The notes below the pieces were generated by a model. That model did no database searches and was not told the origin of the DNA. It worked only from the letters and a program-made list of their open reading frames with translations. A DNA stretch of 64,000 bases from Antilocapra americana (lineage: Eukaryota > Chordata > Mammalia > Artiodactyla > Antilocapridae). Positions 11,261 through 23,362 of the stretch are shown here, piece by piece (the stretch's first letter is position 1; every line of letters begins with the position of its first letter). Position numbers and translations under genes: made by a program. The DNA is taken from the NCBI GenBank assembly GCA_007570785.1, contig ML664157.1:8229154-8293153 (forward strand). Direction: 5' to 3'.

Positions 11261-12069
11261 CAGAAAAAGATAATTGCTATTATTATTAATTTATAAACTG
11301 CTTTCCATTTTATTTCAAATACACATAAAATATTCAAAAGAAAAAATGTTTGCCACCTTTACAAATATATCTGTGTGAGGAAGAGCTGTCAGTGTATTAC
11401 TAAATGCATCAAGTTGCAGACATACACATAACTGGTAGCATGTCCAGATAAATTTAGGACACTGCAAAGAAAGAAAGGAATTCTGTGTGCCCTGCCCATG
11501 CCCATGGGCCGTGACAGGATCATACAAGGCTAACCTACTGGTCAGGAGAGTCTTTCTGGGTTCATATTGGCTCAGGAATGTGGACAGAAGTAAACCTAGA
11601 GATTCAGGTTTCCTCACATCTACAGCATAGTTGGGGATAGTACTGGGAAAATAAGGCTGACTCATGACCCTGCCATGAAACCCAGCATGATCTTCTTAGG
11701 TTTCCCAAGATGAAAGGGCCATATTCCCACCAAAATGTACCAATTTATATCCCAAGTAGTTGTCCATGGACTGCCTATTTTGCTAAATTTTAACAAACCT
11801 AAAAAAATTTTTTTTTTCTCAAAGAATTAGTTATCATGGTTCTTTATTAAGCTAATGCCAAAATTAAAAGACGAGAGTGACATTTCCCTCTGGTGAATTA
11901 AGAAATTAATTGGTCTGGGATCTCAAAGACTTGAGCTAGCAGGGAAGTAAAAAATAAATAAATGATGAGGCACATCTTAATAGCAACCATATCACTGCAG
12001 ACCAAAGTAAAGCTGCAGCTGTTGATACTGCTGTTTGTGCTTTAGAAGGCCTGTGAAAAGAAGAAAGGG
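11261..12069. other. No recognisable feature
   Basis: Unique sequence. The 116-aa minus frame at 11315-11665 has no domain features and no neighbouring gene context. Confidence 0.5.
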
Positions 12070-12096
12070 GAAAAAATCAGGATTCATTATGACATT

Positions 12097-12964
12097 TTTT
12101 TCTTTTACTGACCTCCAGTTGATTTACAATGATTTACAATGTTGACATTATTACAACATTGGTTTACAATGTTGTATCAGTTTCAGGTGTATAGCAAAGT
12201 GGTTCAGTTATATTTTTTTTTCCAGATTCTTTTCCATTAAAAGTTATTACACGATGTTGAATATAGTTTCCTGTGTTACACAGTAGGTCCTTGTTTTTTA
12301 CTTTATATATTGTAGTGTGTATACGTTAATCCCAAATTCCTAATCTATTTCTCGCCCTGCTCCCCCTCCCTCCTTTCTGCTTTGTTAACTATAAGTTTGT
12401 TTTCTATGTCTGTGAGCCTATTTCTGGTTTGTAAGAAAGTTCATTTATATGATTTTTCAATTTCATATATAAATGATATCATATATTTGTCTTTCTCTGT
12501 GAGACTTAGTTAATTTGATAATGTCTAGGCCCATCAATGTTGATGCAAATGGCATTATTTAATTCATTTTTATGGCTAAGTAGTGCTCCATTGTGTATGT
12601 GTACCACATCTTCTTATCCATTCCTCTGTCAATGGACACTTGGATCCATGTCCTGTCAACTGTAAATAATGCTGCTATGAACATTGGGGTGTATGTATGT
12701 TTCTGAATTAGAGTTTTCTCTCTCCATCTCCATATCTATATCAGTATCTATCTATATATATGGAGAGGGATTGCTGGATCATATGGTAACCATTTTTAGT
12801 TTTTTAAGGAGCCTCCATACTTCTCCTCAATGTGGCTTCACCAATTTACATTCCCACCAATAGTATCAGAGGGTTCCTTTTTCTCCATACCATCTCCAGC
12901 ATTTATTATCTGTAGACATTTTAATGATGGTTGTTTTGACAGATGTGAAGTGATAACTCATTGT
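12097..12964 (-). mobile_element. Older L1, 5'-truncated, with long TSD
   Basis: The 3' UTR and ORF2 C-terminal DNA of an older artiodactyl L1 in complement: CAGTTTCAGGTGTATAGC-type end, then GTTTTCTATGTCTGTGAGCC, then CCATTGTGTATGTGTACCAC. The ORF2 frames are destroyed. Flanks 12070-12096 and 12965-12990 both read AAAAA(A)(G)TCAGGAYTCRTTA-like sequence, a degraded target-site duplication marking both borders. A short ATTTACAATG duplication lies at 12120-12140. Confidence 0.85.
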
Positions 12965-13088
12965 AGAAAAAAGTCAGGACTCGTTACATTTCTGTTGATA
13001 CTTAGCCTTGAAGTGATCCTGAGTGCAATTAAGGTGCCCTCTTAAAAACATAGATTTCAAGGCCCAATGCTGAAGATTCTGGCCTGCA

Positions 13089-13767
13089 TTTTTTTTTTCA
13101 ATGATAAAGAATTTTATTTATTTTATTTTTTTTAACATTTTTAGCATACTCTTATTTTTTTTCTTTTCCCCTTCCGTTTATTTATTTATTTTTAATTTAT
13201 TTATTTTAGTTGGAAGCTAATTCCTTTACAATATTATAGTGGTTTTTGCCATATGTTGATATGAATCAGTCATGGGTTTACATGTGTTCCTCATCCTGAA
13301 TCCCCCTCCCACCTCCCTCCCCATCCCATCCCTCTGGGTCATCTCAGTGCACCAGCCCTGAGCACTTGTTTCATACATTGAACCTGGACTGGTGATCTGT
13401 TTCACATATGATAATATACATGTTTCAATGCTATTCTCTCAGATAATCCCACCCTTGCCTTCTCCCACAGAGTCCAAAAGACTGTTCTATAGATCTGCAT
13501 CTCTTTTGCTGTCTCTTTCTAAATTCCATATATATGCGTTAATATACTATATTGGTGTTTTTGTTTCTGACTTACTTCACTCTGTATAATAGGCTCCAGT
13601 TTCATCCACCTCATTAGAACTGATTCAAATGTATTCTTTTTAATGGCTGAGTAATATTCCATTGTGTGTATGTACCACAGCTTTCTTATCCATTCATCTG
13701 TTGATGGACATCTAGGTTGCTTCCATGTCCTAGCTATTATAAACAGTGCTGTGATGAACATTGGGGT
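13089..13767 (-). mobile_element. Ruminant L1, 5'-truncated, with TSD
   Basis: A long T-rich left edge (13089-13210) is followed by the 3' UTR and the last part of ORF2 on the minus strand. The frame at 13519-13785 ends in the native-looking L1 C-terminus and contains MEYYSAIKKNTFESVLMRW. GGCCTGCA occurs at both borders (13081-13088 and 13768-13775). About 0.68 kb remains. It is non-functional. Confidence 0.92.
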
Positions 13768-13775
13768 GGCCTGCA

Positions 13776-14346
13776 CTTTTAACAAGATCCTGGGTGGCTC
13801 TGAGGCATGTCATTTTCAGAGGAATTTTGAGAAATGTGGACCCCTGGCCTCAACTGTGGCTGCACATTGAACTAACTAACTAAGAAAATTTTAAAACCTC
13901 TGATGGTCTAAGGACACCAATGGAGAAACTTGCAGAGTGATGAAAGGATTGTAATTTTTCTACAGACTTTAAAACCTTATGAAATGCTTCAGTGTATTCA
14001 GGACCTTGCTGTGAATTTCATGGTATTTATGTTTTTGGTACTCATGGTACTTATGTTGGAGAGGTGTAATTAACATAAAATTTGAGATACCCAAATTTTG
14101 TAATGTTCTCTACTTTTTATTTTACTAAATCAAGGGATGGAACAGAGTAAACTTCCCAGACTATTTATGAAAAATCTGATAAGTATCAAGTTTTATGGGA
14201 AGTCCCTCACTAAAATATAAAAAAAATAAGTTTTATTGCTTTTCTGATAGAGTCTCTTTGCACAGTTAGGATAAAATTTTACTGTTATTGTGGAGTTATG
14301 TTTACATAACTGAGTTTGGACCCGGGAAAAGCTTTTGAATTCTGAT
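13776..14346. other. No recognisable feature
   Basis: Unique AT-rich sequence continuing the pre-insertion locus interrupted by the L1 at 13089. Confidence 0.5.
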
Positions 14347-14358
14347 AGCATGTATTTA

Positions 14359-14568
14359 GGGCTTCCCCAGTGGTTCAGAGGTATCTGCCTGCAATGCAGA
14401 AGATACAGGAGATGTGGGTTCGATCCCTGGGTCAGGAAGAGCCCCTGGAGGAGGGCATGGCAACTCACTCCAGTATTCTTCCCTGGAGAGTCCCATGGAC
14501 AAGAAGTCTAGCAGGTTACAGGCCATAGGGTCACAGAACAACTGAAGTGACTGAGCACATATGCAGGC
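14359..14568 (+). mobile_element. Bov-tA SINE with TSD
   Basis: Plus-strand element from the head GGGCTTCCCCAGTGG to a GACTGAGCACATATGC tail. Near-perfect duplications AGCATGTATTTA (14347-14358) and AGCATATATTTA (14569-14580) flank it. Confidence 0.92.
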
Positions 14569-14580
14569 AGCATATATTTA

Positions 14581-15564
14581 TGCCTCTTTTCTAGTATTAG
14601 AGTTAGTAATTGTTCACTTAGTTAAACAGCTTACTTATAGAAGTCTTAATGCTTCAAGGTTTGAACTTACTTCATTAATAGTTAGCTCTTAGATAAATGA
14701 TCCATAAAACATTGACAAGTAATTTTTATTAATGATAAATTTTGATTCGACTACTGTCATTTGTTCTAAAGGCTAATGACAGGCTTGTCATTTTTCCCAG
14801 AGTTTCATTAGGCAGACATTGTCAGAAAGGTATTTACCAGCACTGACATGTTTACAGAATCAATAGTGGTAATGAGGAGCTGCTTTCTTCTGGAAGTGCA
14901 AGTAAAATATGTGTGCCATTTTGTTTTTTCACATGCCTTGAATCAGTGATCTGGGTCTTTCTGAACTAGCCAGCTGTGTAACTCACAGGCAGGCAAAGAA
15001 TTCAGTAAATGACAGCAAACAATGTAGATTAAGGTGACGGACAAGCAGGTAAGACATTTGGTATATTTATAGAAAATGATAAAGCCTGTGGCCACAGGAT
15101 AAGAAAAGGGCTAGTTTAAGTAGAGCATGAACAGTGGTAAAAATAAAGTTTGGGGACCACATGTCACCTTATCTTTATTTTCCACAATAAATTAAAAAAA
15201 GCACGTTTAATTATGTAAAAGAGTGACTTCACTAAGAGGATTTGAGATTAAAACTAATTATTCCTATATTTAATTGCTCTGTAAAGGAATTGACTTGGGT
15301 TAGATTTGCACTAATTTAAGGCCCCCTAGTTCTGCTCAGTGACTTTAAGAATGTGACTCATTAAACAAAAACTTGGAAGCTTAAAAGAGATAATAAACCT
15401 CAGCTGGATAAACATTTTTACTTACATATTTATGAGCTCAATACAGATAAGCATATATTTTCATATTAGGTGATATTAAATTTGCTTCTTTTTAAAAGTA
15501 AAAACACAACGAAAAATGCTGCATTTAGGAGCAGTTGTCACCATTGAAGCTTACAATATCTGAG
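14581..15564. other. No recognisable feature
   Basis: AT-rich unique sequence. No repeat family or coding frame is supported. Confidence 0.5.
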
Positions 15565-15680
15565 TTCCCCTGGGATGCAAGGTGGGGACATTGTTTTCTT
15601 CACAGCTTTCTCCCCGGGACATATACTGTGCCTACCTCAGTATAGGTAGGCACTTAATAAATATCTTTGAATGATAAACA
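15565..15680 (+). mobile_element. L2 LINE 3' end
   Basis: GGGGACATTGTTTTCTTCAC, then a degraded CCCAGCACCTAGAACAGTGCC-type region, then TAGGCACTTAATAAATATC and TTTGAATGAT. This is the characteristic L2 3' terminus. Confidence 0.75.
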
Positions 15681-16374
15681 TCTGTCCACCAATAAACAGA
15701 CTGTAATACTAAGAATTTACCACATTTTAACAATATGCTACCCTTTGTGTCAAAAGGGAAGAAAATAATAACACATGTTTGTAAAACTATGGGAAGTAGA
15801 AAGGCAGGTATTGCAAGTGGAGAGAAAAATACATGTAAACAGGCTATGATAGAAAAATTTTTTAAATCTCCAAGGGAAGGAAAAGTTGGGCACAAAAACA
15901 GAAACCATTTTGATAATATAGTTTAACTGTTAATAGTCATAACAATGTAAACACGACATAATGATCTATCTCACATTACAATATGACAGAAGAATGGTTA
16001 ATGGGAATGATGTCTGCTTATGGTATGGGAAGACCCTGATCAAAAATCTTGCTTGATATAATAGGAAATCAAATGGTAAAGCCGCAAACTAAGTCAGAAA
16101 GTAGCAATACAAGCATGAAATTTTAAAGCATGAAAAGAAATTCCAAAATAATTAGCTAAAAGAAATGAAAGTGGTTGCCAGTGAGGAAAGGAGAATAGTG
16201 GGAATGCTTGTTTTATATGTGTATGTGTTTGTTGAGTGGTTTTATAATAAAAGATTCAGAGGTTCTTTAGAAAGCCATAATTATGAAAAATGTCACATTA
16301 AAGCTAGTGGATTGGCAACATCATCCTAGGACCATGTTGTTGGTTATCAGATATTTATATGAGTAAGCTTTTTT
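15681..16374. other. No recognisable feature
   Basis: A-rich sequence that could be old L1 3' UTR, but I cannot support it. The 63-aa plus frame is lysine-rich low complexity. Confidence 0.45.
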
Positions 16375-16601
16375 TATCTCTATTTTACTTATTTATTTTT
16401 TCATTTTTATTTTATATTAGAGAATAGTTGATTTTCAATGTTGTATTAGTTTCAGGTGGACAGCAAAGTGAGTCAGTTATACATATATCTATTCTTTTTC
16501 AAAATCTTTTTTTCATATAGGTTTTTACAGAATGTTGAGTAGAGTTCCCCATGTTATACAGTATGTCCTTATTGATTATTTTATGTGTAGTATTATGTAT
16601 C

Positions 16602-16722
16602 CTGGAAGAGGGCATGGAAACCCACTTCAGAATTCTTACCTGGAGAATCGTATGGACAGGGGAGCCTGGTGGGCCACAGTCCATGGGTCGCAGAGTTGAA
16701 CATGACTGAGCAACTAAGCACA
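16602..16722 (+). mobile_element. Bov-tA/BOV-A SINE, truncated, nested in L1
   Basis: It begins mid-body at CCTGGAAGAGGGCATGG and runs to GACTGAGCAACTAAGCAC. The host L1 resumes at 16723-16756 (TATGTATGTTAATTAC), which joins naturally to L1 sequence before 16602. Confidence 0.88.
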
Positions 16723-16756
16723 GCACACATTGTATGTATGTTAATTACAACATCCT

Positions 16757-17628
16757 AATATAAGCAGAGTACATCATGGGAAACGCTGGGCTGGAAGAAG
16801 CACAAGCTGGAATCAAGACTGCTAGGAGAAATATCAATAACCTCAGATATGCAGATGACACCACCCTCATGGCAGAAAGTGAGGAGGAACTAAAGAGCCT
16901 CTTGATGAAAGTGAAAGAAGAGAATGAAAAAGTTGGCTTAAAGCTCAACATTCAGAAAACTAAGATCATGGCATTCGGTCCCATCACTTCATAGCAAATA
17001 GATGGGAAAACAGTGGAAACAGTGTCAGATTTTATTTTGGGGGGGTTCCAAAATCACTGTGGATGGTGATTGCAGCCATGAAATTAAAAGACGCTTACTC
17101 CTTGGAAGGAAAGGTATGACCAACCTAGATAGCATATTGAAAAGCAGACATTACCTTGCCAACAAAGGTCCATCAAGTCAAGGCTATGGCTTTTCCAGTA
17201 GTCATGTATGGATGTGAGAGTTGGACTATAAAGAAAGCTGAGCGCTGAAGAATTGATGCTTTTGAACTGTACTGTTAGAGAAGACTCTCAAGGGTCCCTT
17301 GGACTGCAAGGATATCCAACCAGTCCATCCTAAAGGAGATAAGTCCTAGGTGTTCTTTGGAAGGACTGATGTTAAAGCTGAAACTCCAATACTTTGGCCA
17401 CCTCATGCGAAGAGCTGACTCATTGGAAAAGGCCCTGATGCTGGAAAAGTTTGAGAGCAGGAGAAGAAGAGGACAACAGAGGATGAGATAGTTGGATCAC
17501 ATTACCGACTCAATGGGCATGGCTTTGGGTGGACTCCAGGAGTTTGTGATGGACAGGGAGGCCTGGCCTGCTGTAGTTCATGGGGTCCCAAAGAGTTGGA
17601 CACGACTGAGTGACTGAACTGAACTGAA
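16757..17628 (+). mobile_element. BovB LINE, 5'-truncated, nested in L1
   Basis: Starts inside the RT domain and ends with the ACTGAACTGAA terminal repeat. The frame 16776-16994 encodes the RTE-clade RT segment with the catalytic RYADDTTLMAESEEELK context; YADD is at 16848-16859. After a stop and shifts, the thumb and C-terminal region continue to about 17450 (complementary to the region in the 47171 copy). The 3' UTR closes it. About 0.87 kb of roughly 3.2 kb remains, so it is inactive. Confidence 0.94.
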
Positions 17629-18574
17629 TTTATCCTTTCCCTCCCCCCACTTTTCAGTTTTGGTGACCATAAATTTGTTTTCTAAGTCTGTGTGTCTGTT
17701 TCTGTTTTGTAAAGAGGTTCACTTGTATCGTTTTTTACATTCCACATGTAAGTGTCATACAATATTTGTCTTTCTCTGTCTGATTTATTCCACTTAGTAT
17801 GATAATCTGTAGGTCCATCCATGTTGCTGAAAATGGTGTTATTACATTCTAATTTATGACTGACTGATATTCCACTGTATATGTGTACCACAGTGTCTTT
17901 ATCCATTTCTCTGTTGATGGACATTTAGGTTGCTTCCATGTCTTGGCTATTGTAAACAGTGCTGCAGTGAACACTGAGGTGCATGTGTCCTTTTGAATTA
18001 TGATGTTCTCCAGATATATTCCCAGGAGTGAGATTAATGAATCATATGGTAACTCTGTTTTCAGTATTTTAAGGAACCTTCCTACTGTTCTCTATAGTGG
18101 TTTACATTCTCACTAACAGTTTAAGAAGGTTCCCTTTTCTCTATAGCTTCTCCAGAATTCATTGTTTGTAGCCTTTTAATTAGCACTGTTGAACATATTT
18201 TCTTGTGCCTTTTAGCTATCCATACGTCTTCTTTGGAAAAGTGTCTGTTCAGATCATTTTTTGATTGAGTTGTTTGTTTTTCTGACATTGAGCTGCATGA
18301 GCTGTTTGAGCTGCATGACTGACCTTGTCAGTCACTTCATTTGCAAATATTTTCTCCCATTCTGTGGGTTGTCTTTTCATTTTGTATATGGTTTCCTTTG
18401 CTTTGCAAAAATTTGGTCCTTAATGAGGACCAATTTGTTTATTTTTATTTTCATTAGTCTGGGAGACAGATCCAAAAAGATATTGCTGTGATTTATGTCA
18501 GAGTGATCTGCCTCTGTTTTCATCTTAAGAGTTTTATAGTATCCAGTCTTATATTTGGTCTTTAATCCATTTTA

Positions 18575-18756
18575 TTATGGTAGCAGGAGGAAAAGGGGAC
18601 GACAGAGGATGAGATGGCTGGATGGCATCACCGACTTAATGGACATGAGTTTGGGTAAACTCCAGGAGTTGGTGATCGACAGGAAGGCCTGGTGTGCTGC
18701 GATTCATGGGTCGCAAGGAGTCAGACATGACTGAGAGACTGAACTGAACTGAACTG
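18575..18756 (+). mobile_element. BovB 3' end, nested in L1, with perfect TSD
   Basis: Only the last 180 bp of BovB, from a GGCAGGAGGA-type block through GATGAGATGGCTGGATGGC to ACTGAACTGAACTGA. It is flanked by perfect 11-bp duplications AATCCATTTTA at 18564-18574 and 18757-18767. The host L1 reads through cleanly once insert and one duplication are removed. Confidence 0.95.
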
Positions 18757-20809
18757 AATCCATTTTAAGTTTATTCTTGTGTATGGTGTTAGCCAGTGTT
18801 CTAATTTCATTCTTTTACAAGTAGCTGTCCAGTTTTCCCAGCACCACTCACTGAAGAGATTGTCTTTCCTCCATTGTATTTCCTTGCCTCCTTTGTTGTA
18901 GATTCATTGACCACAAGTGAGCGGGTTTATTTCAGGCTTTCTATCCTGTTCCATTGATCTATAATTCTGTCCTTGTGCCAGTACTATACTTTCTTTGTTA
19001 CCATAGGTTTATAATATAATCTAAAGTTAGGGTGCCTGCTTAGCTGTTTTTTCTTCTCAAGATTGCTTTCAGGATCTTCTGTGTTTCTATAAAAATTTTG
19101 TTTTTTTGTTCTAGATATAAAAAAAATGCTACTTGTGATTTGATAAGGTCTGCATTGAATCTGCAGATTGCCTTGGGTAGTATAGACATTTTGGCAATAT
19201 TGATTCTTCCAATCCAAGTTACATCCATCTTTCAGTGGATAGTATGTCATCTGCATAAACAGTGACAGTTTTACTTATTTTCCAATTTGTGTTCCTTTTA
19301 TTTCTTTTTCTTCTCAGATTGCTGTAGCTCAGCCATCCAAAACTGTGTTGAATAATAGTGGTGAGAGTGAAAGGGTTTGTCTTGTTCCTGATCTTGGAGG
19401 AAATGCTTTCAGCTTTTCACTATTGAGTATGATATTAGCTATGGATTTGTCATACACGGCTTTTGTTATGTTGAGGTATGTCCCCTCTGTGCCAACTTTC
19501 TGAAGAGTTTTTATCATGAATGTGTGCTGAATTTTTGTCAAAACTTTTTCTACATCTATTGAAATGATCTATGGTTTTTATTCTTCAATATGTCAATGTG
19601 GTGTATCACACTGGTTGAATTGCATATATTCAAAAATCCTTGCATCCCTGGGATTAATCTTGCTTGATCGTGGTATGTAAGATCCTTTTAATGTGTTGCT
19701 GGATTTTGTTTGCTAGTATTTTGAGAATTTTTATGTCTTTGTTTATCAGTGATATTAAACCATAATTCTGTTTTTTGTGTGTCTTTGTCTGGTTTTGATA
19801 TCAGTATGATAGAGAGAGAGAGTTTGGGAGTGTTCCTTCCTCCTCAGTTTTTTTGGAATAGTTTCCAAAGGATAGGTATTAACTCATCTCTAGATGTTTG
19901 ATGGACTTCACCTGTAAAGCCATCTGGTCCTGGACTTTTGCTTGCTGGGAGCTTTTCAATCACAGTGTCAATTTCAGTACTTGTGATTGATTTGTTCATA
20001 TTTTCTGTTCCTTCCTAAGTCTTGAATGATGGCACTTTTCTACAAATTTGTCTGTCTCTTCTAGTTAGTCCATTTTATTGACATATAGTTGCTTGTAGTA
20101 GTCTCTGTGATCCTTTGCATTTTGTAATGTCTGTTGTAACTTCTCCTTTTTCATTTCTAATCTGTTTGTCTGAGTGCTCTCCCTTATTTTCTTGATGAGT
20201 CTGGCTGAAGGTTTATCAATTTTTTTTATCCTTTCAAAGAACCTGTTTTTAGTTTCACTGACCTTTTCTATTGTTTCCTTACTCTGTATTTCATTTATTT
20301 CTGCTCTTATCTTTATGTTTTTTTTCCTTCCAACTTTGGGTTTTGTTTCTTCTTATTTCTCTAGTTGCTTTAGGTGTAAGGTTAGATTGTTTATTTGAGA
20401 TTTTCCTCATTTCCCAAGATAAGTTTGTATTGCTATAAATGCTTTTTAGAACTGCTTTTGTTGCATCTCATAGATTTTAGATCATTGTGTTTTCATTTTC
20501 CTTTATCTCTAGATATTTTTTTATTTTCTTTTTGATATCTTCAGTGATCCATTGATTGGCTGTTAGCATATTATTTAGCCTCCAGATGTTTGTGAGTTTT
20601 GCAGTTTTTTTTGTAGTTGATTTCTAATATCATAGTGTTGTGGTTAGAACCAAAAGATGTTTGATATGATTTCAGTTGTCTTAAAGTTCCTGAGGCTTGT
20701 CTGTGGCCCAGCATGTATGTATCATGGAGGATATTCCATGTCTACTTAAAAATAAAATGTAGTTTGCTTTTGGATGGAATGCTCTATAAGTATAAATTAA
20801 AACCTTCCC

Positions 20810-20950
20810 ATGCTGTCACCCTGCACTTACAATATATCCCTAAACTGCCATTCTGCCTCGTCTCACATTGTCACTTTCCTCATCAATCATTACTCTCCAG
20901 CCACATTGGTTTCTGTACTACTTCTCCAGTAGCAACATGTCTTGTTTGGG
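20810..20950 (+). mobile_element. Possible L2 fragment
   Basis: The stretch around ACTCTCCAGCCACATTGG followed by a TACTACTTCTCC-like block resembles the L2 ORF 3' region in sense orientation. Short and diverged. Confidence 0.4.
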
Positions 20951-21954
20951 GGTGCATTGTAAGAAATATCCCTGAAAGTCTCAATAATGTATCTAATACA
21001 AGGATATTGTTCAATGAAAGAATTTTAGGGGCCAATAAATAACCTTCTTCAAATCCAAAGTCTGACCAATTGCAAGAGAATCAGAGACACCTGATGGGAA
21101 ATGGTCAATATTTCAACTCCTTGTTGAGAGGGCTGATAGAGGAGGGTCTGTCTTTGTGGCAAAATGAACTTCTTGAATCTTCACCCATGATTGAAAGAGA
21201 TTTACAAGCTGAGTCATAGGCAAAGGTAAACAGTAGCAATTACCCCCACCTCTCTGAGATTTGCCCTGGAGCTACAGAGTATTCAGACTCCCAGAAGACA
21301 AGTTGATTTCAAGAATTATAAGTGAGAAAGGAGCTAAATTATGCATTCTCTTTCTCTCAAGGCTTCTCAGTCAGCTATATGATTCCTCTCTATGTAGAGA
21401 GGGGGTGAAAGAGAAGCTTCTAGTGTAGGTCTCCGACCTCCCTTCCCAAAGAGGTGAGTGGACATTCCTTTCTCCCATGGAAACATGGAAGAAGGGAGGA
21501 AGAATCCCCTCCCACTAAAATGTAGGACCCTGTTCACTAGGTTCACACAGTATATTCTTTGCAGAGACTCAAGAGCAAAAATATCTCTTAGATTTCATGC
21601 TGAAAATAGCTATTTAATAACTAGTGTGTTCTTAAAATTTTTTAGACAATGTGAATTTTATTTTATTTCAGATTAACTGTCAGAAATCAGGGCTGTTGAG
21701 CATCTTTTCTTATGTCAAATCAATAGCCCATCTCCAATAAATCAAACAAGACAATGGGTAGGTATGTTGGGTACTAACCATGGCCCAGAATCTATTTTTT
21801 CCTACCTTAATTTCCACTTCACCTGACACTCACATACATTTTTAACAGAATCTTATTCTTACAGCAGTATATGTATCTTTCTGTGTACCTAAAATTATAG
21901 GTACCTATATTTACCTAAAATTTGTAGGAACAAAGCTTGGTTATAAGGAATATC
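20951..21954. other. No recognisable feature
   Basis: Unique sequence. A short purine-rich stretch near 21390-21500. No supported frame. Confidence 0.5.
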
Positions 21955-22280
21955 CTTTAAATTATCACCATAATTATGATTTTAGTGGATGCATAATGCT
22001 CATTTTACTAGGTTCCTAAACCATTTCTGCATTATTTATTTCCTAGGCTGTTTCCACTGTTTCACTGTTATATATAAAACTGCAGTCTTCTTTATGCAGA
22101 TAGCATTTTTTTCTCTTTAGCATTATTTCCCTAAGAAGAGTTCCTATATGTTAAGACAACTGGGATCAAGGGATATAAACAGTTCTCCAACTTTTATATA
22201 TTTTTCTGCATTAAAAAGAGTTGTGACAAATTATTACTTCCAGTAATGTATTGTTTTAGCAGTTTCAACAAAACCTTTCC
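21955..22280 (-). mobile_element. Ancient L1M-type fragment (tentative)
   Basis: The order GGCTGTTTCCACTGTTTCAC, CTGCAGTCTTCTTTATGC, then a degraded GGATCAAGGGATATAAAC block, follows the complement of old L1 ORF2/3' UTR sequence. Strongly diverged. Confidence 0.5.
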
Positions 22281-22432
22281 AGGCTTGGGTATAAATGTCA
22301 AAATTTTAAACTATTTTAATAAGTGTAAAATGACACTTCTTTGTTGGGTAGGAAGATCATTTTTTTTCTCATTAATTATATTTCCAGTTAAGTCATTACC
22401 TCTTGTTATCTCTGTTCATTACCTAACATAGT

Positions 22433-22930
22433 GTGTTAGTCAGGGTTCTCAAAAGAAGCAGAACCAATAGGATATTTGTTTGTCTGTTCGTTTACTTATT
22501 AATTTAATGTGAGGAATTGGCTCATGCAAAGAGGCTGACAAGTCCCAAAATCTGCAACTGACAAGTTGGAGACCCTGGAGAGTGGTGTGGTTCCTGTCCC
22601 AAGATTTGTAGACTCGAGATGCAGGAAGAGCCAATGTTTCAATTCAAGCCCAAAAGCAGAAAAAATCTGATGTCCCAGCTTGAAGACAGTCAGGCAGGAG
22701 GAATTCCCTCTTACTTGTGGGAGGATCAGTCTTTTGTCCCTACTTAGACGTTCAGCTGCAAGGATGGGGCTCACCCCTATTAGGGAGAGCAATCTGCTTT
22801 ACTCAGTCTACCAACTCAATTGTTAATCTCATCCAGCAAGAACCCCACAAACACCCAGAATAATGTTTAGTCAAATGTCTGGTCACCTCATGATCTGGTC
22901 AAGTTAACACATAAAGTTAACTTTGACATA
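22433..22930. repeat. Ancient mammalian dispersed repeat (family not named)
   Basis: Begins TGTTAGTCAGGGTTCTCAAA and includes GAATTGGCTCATGCA, GCTTGAAGACAGTCAGGCAG, GCAATCTGCTTTACTCAGTC and CATAAAGTTAAC. This is a block order I recall from a widely dispersed eutherian repeat, but I cannot assign the family by memory. The minus frames at 22449-22792 lie within it and are not a gene. Confidence 0.6.
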
Positions 22931-23162
22931 GATATTACACTCTTGATTACACTCTTGCCTTTTACACTTGCTAAAAAAGAGAGTGTTTTTAATGAAATTT
23001 ATTAATTTTTCCCTTCTAATAGTTCTTTTATGGCATAATATATTAAGATTTGATTCCTTACAAGAATTGACATTTAATCATGTTTTGGCAGGTTTACAAT
23101 TACACACACATTGTATGGCTATTTATGTATACATACATATATTTATACACATACTTTACTTG

Positions 23163-23362
23163 TTGTTTAGTGGTAAAAAAAAAAAAAAATTCTTCTTGCC
23201 TGTGTAGGTGACCCAGGTTCAATATCTGTGTCAGGAAGATCCCCTGGAGAAGGAAATGGCAACCCCCTCCAGTATTCTTGCCTGGAAAATCCCATGGACA
23301 GAGGGGCCTAGTGGGCCAAAGTTCGTAGGGTCACAAGAGTTAGACGCGACTTAGTGACTAAA
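23163..23362 (+). mobile_element. Bov-tA SINE with internal poly(A) expansion
   Basis: The body and 3' part are typical (GATCCCCTGGAGAAGGAAA and the terminal GACGCGACTTAGTGAC). In the tRNA-like head the usual short TAAAGAATC is replaced by a run of about 15 A at 23175-23190. Confidence 0.88.

Larger units (their letters stand above)
16375..20800 (-). mobile_element. Older L1 carrying most of ORF2, split by three younger insertions
   Basis: From a T-rich 3' edge near 16375 to about 20800 this is one minus-strand L1. Order along the element, reversed: endonuclease-domain remnant near 20600-20800, then the reverse transcriptase. The frame at 19329-19541 contains [20 protein letters not shown] and SPLLFN, the classic L1 RT region. 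The YADD catalytic motif is still encoded at 19246-19257. Then come the ORF2 C-terminus and the 3' UTR. Many stops and shifts make it a fossil. Insertions: Bov-tA (16602-16722), BovB (16757-17628) and BovB (18575-18756). About 3.3 kb of L1 sequence remains once these are removed. Confidence 0.92.
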
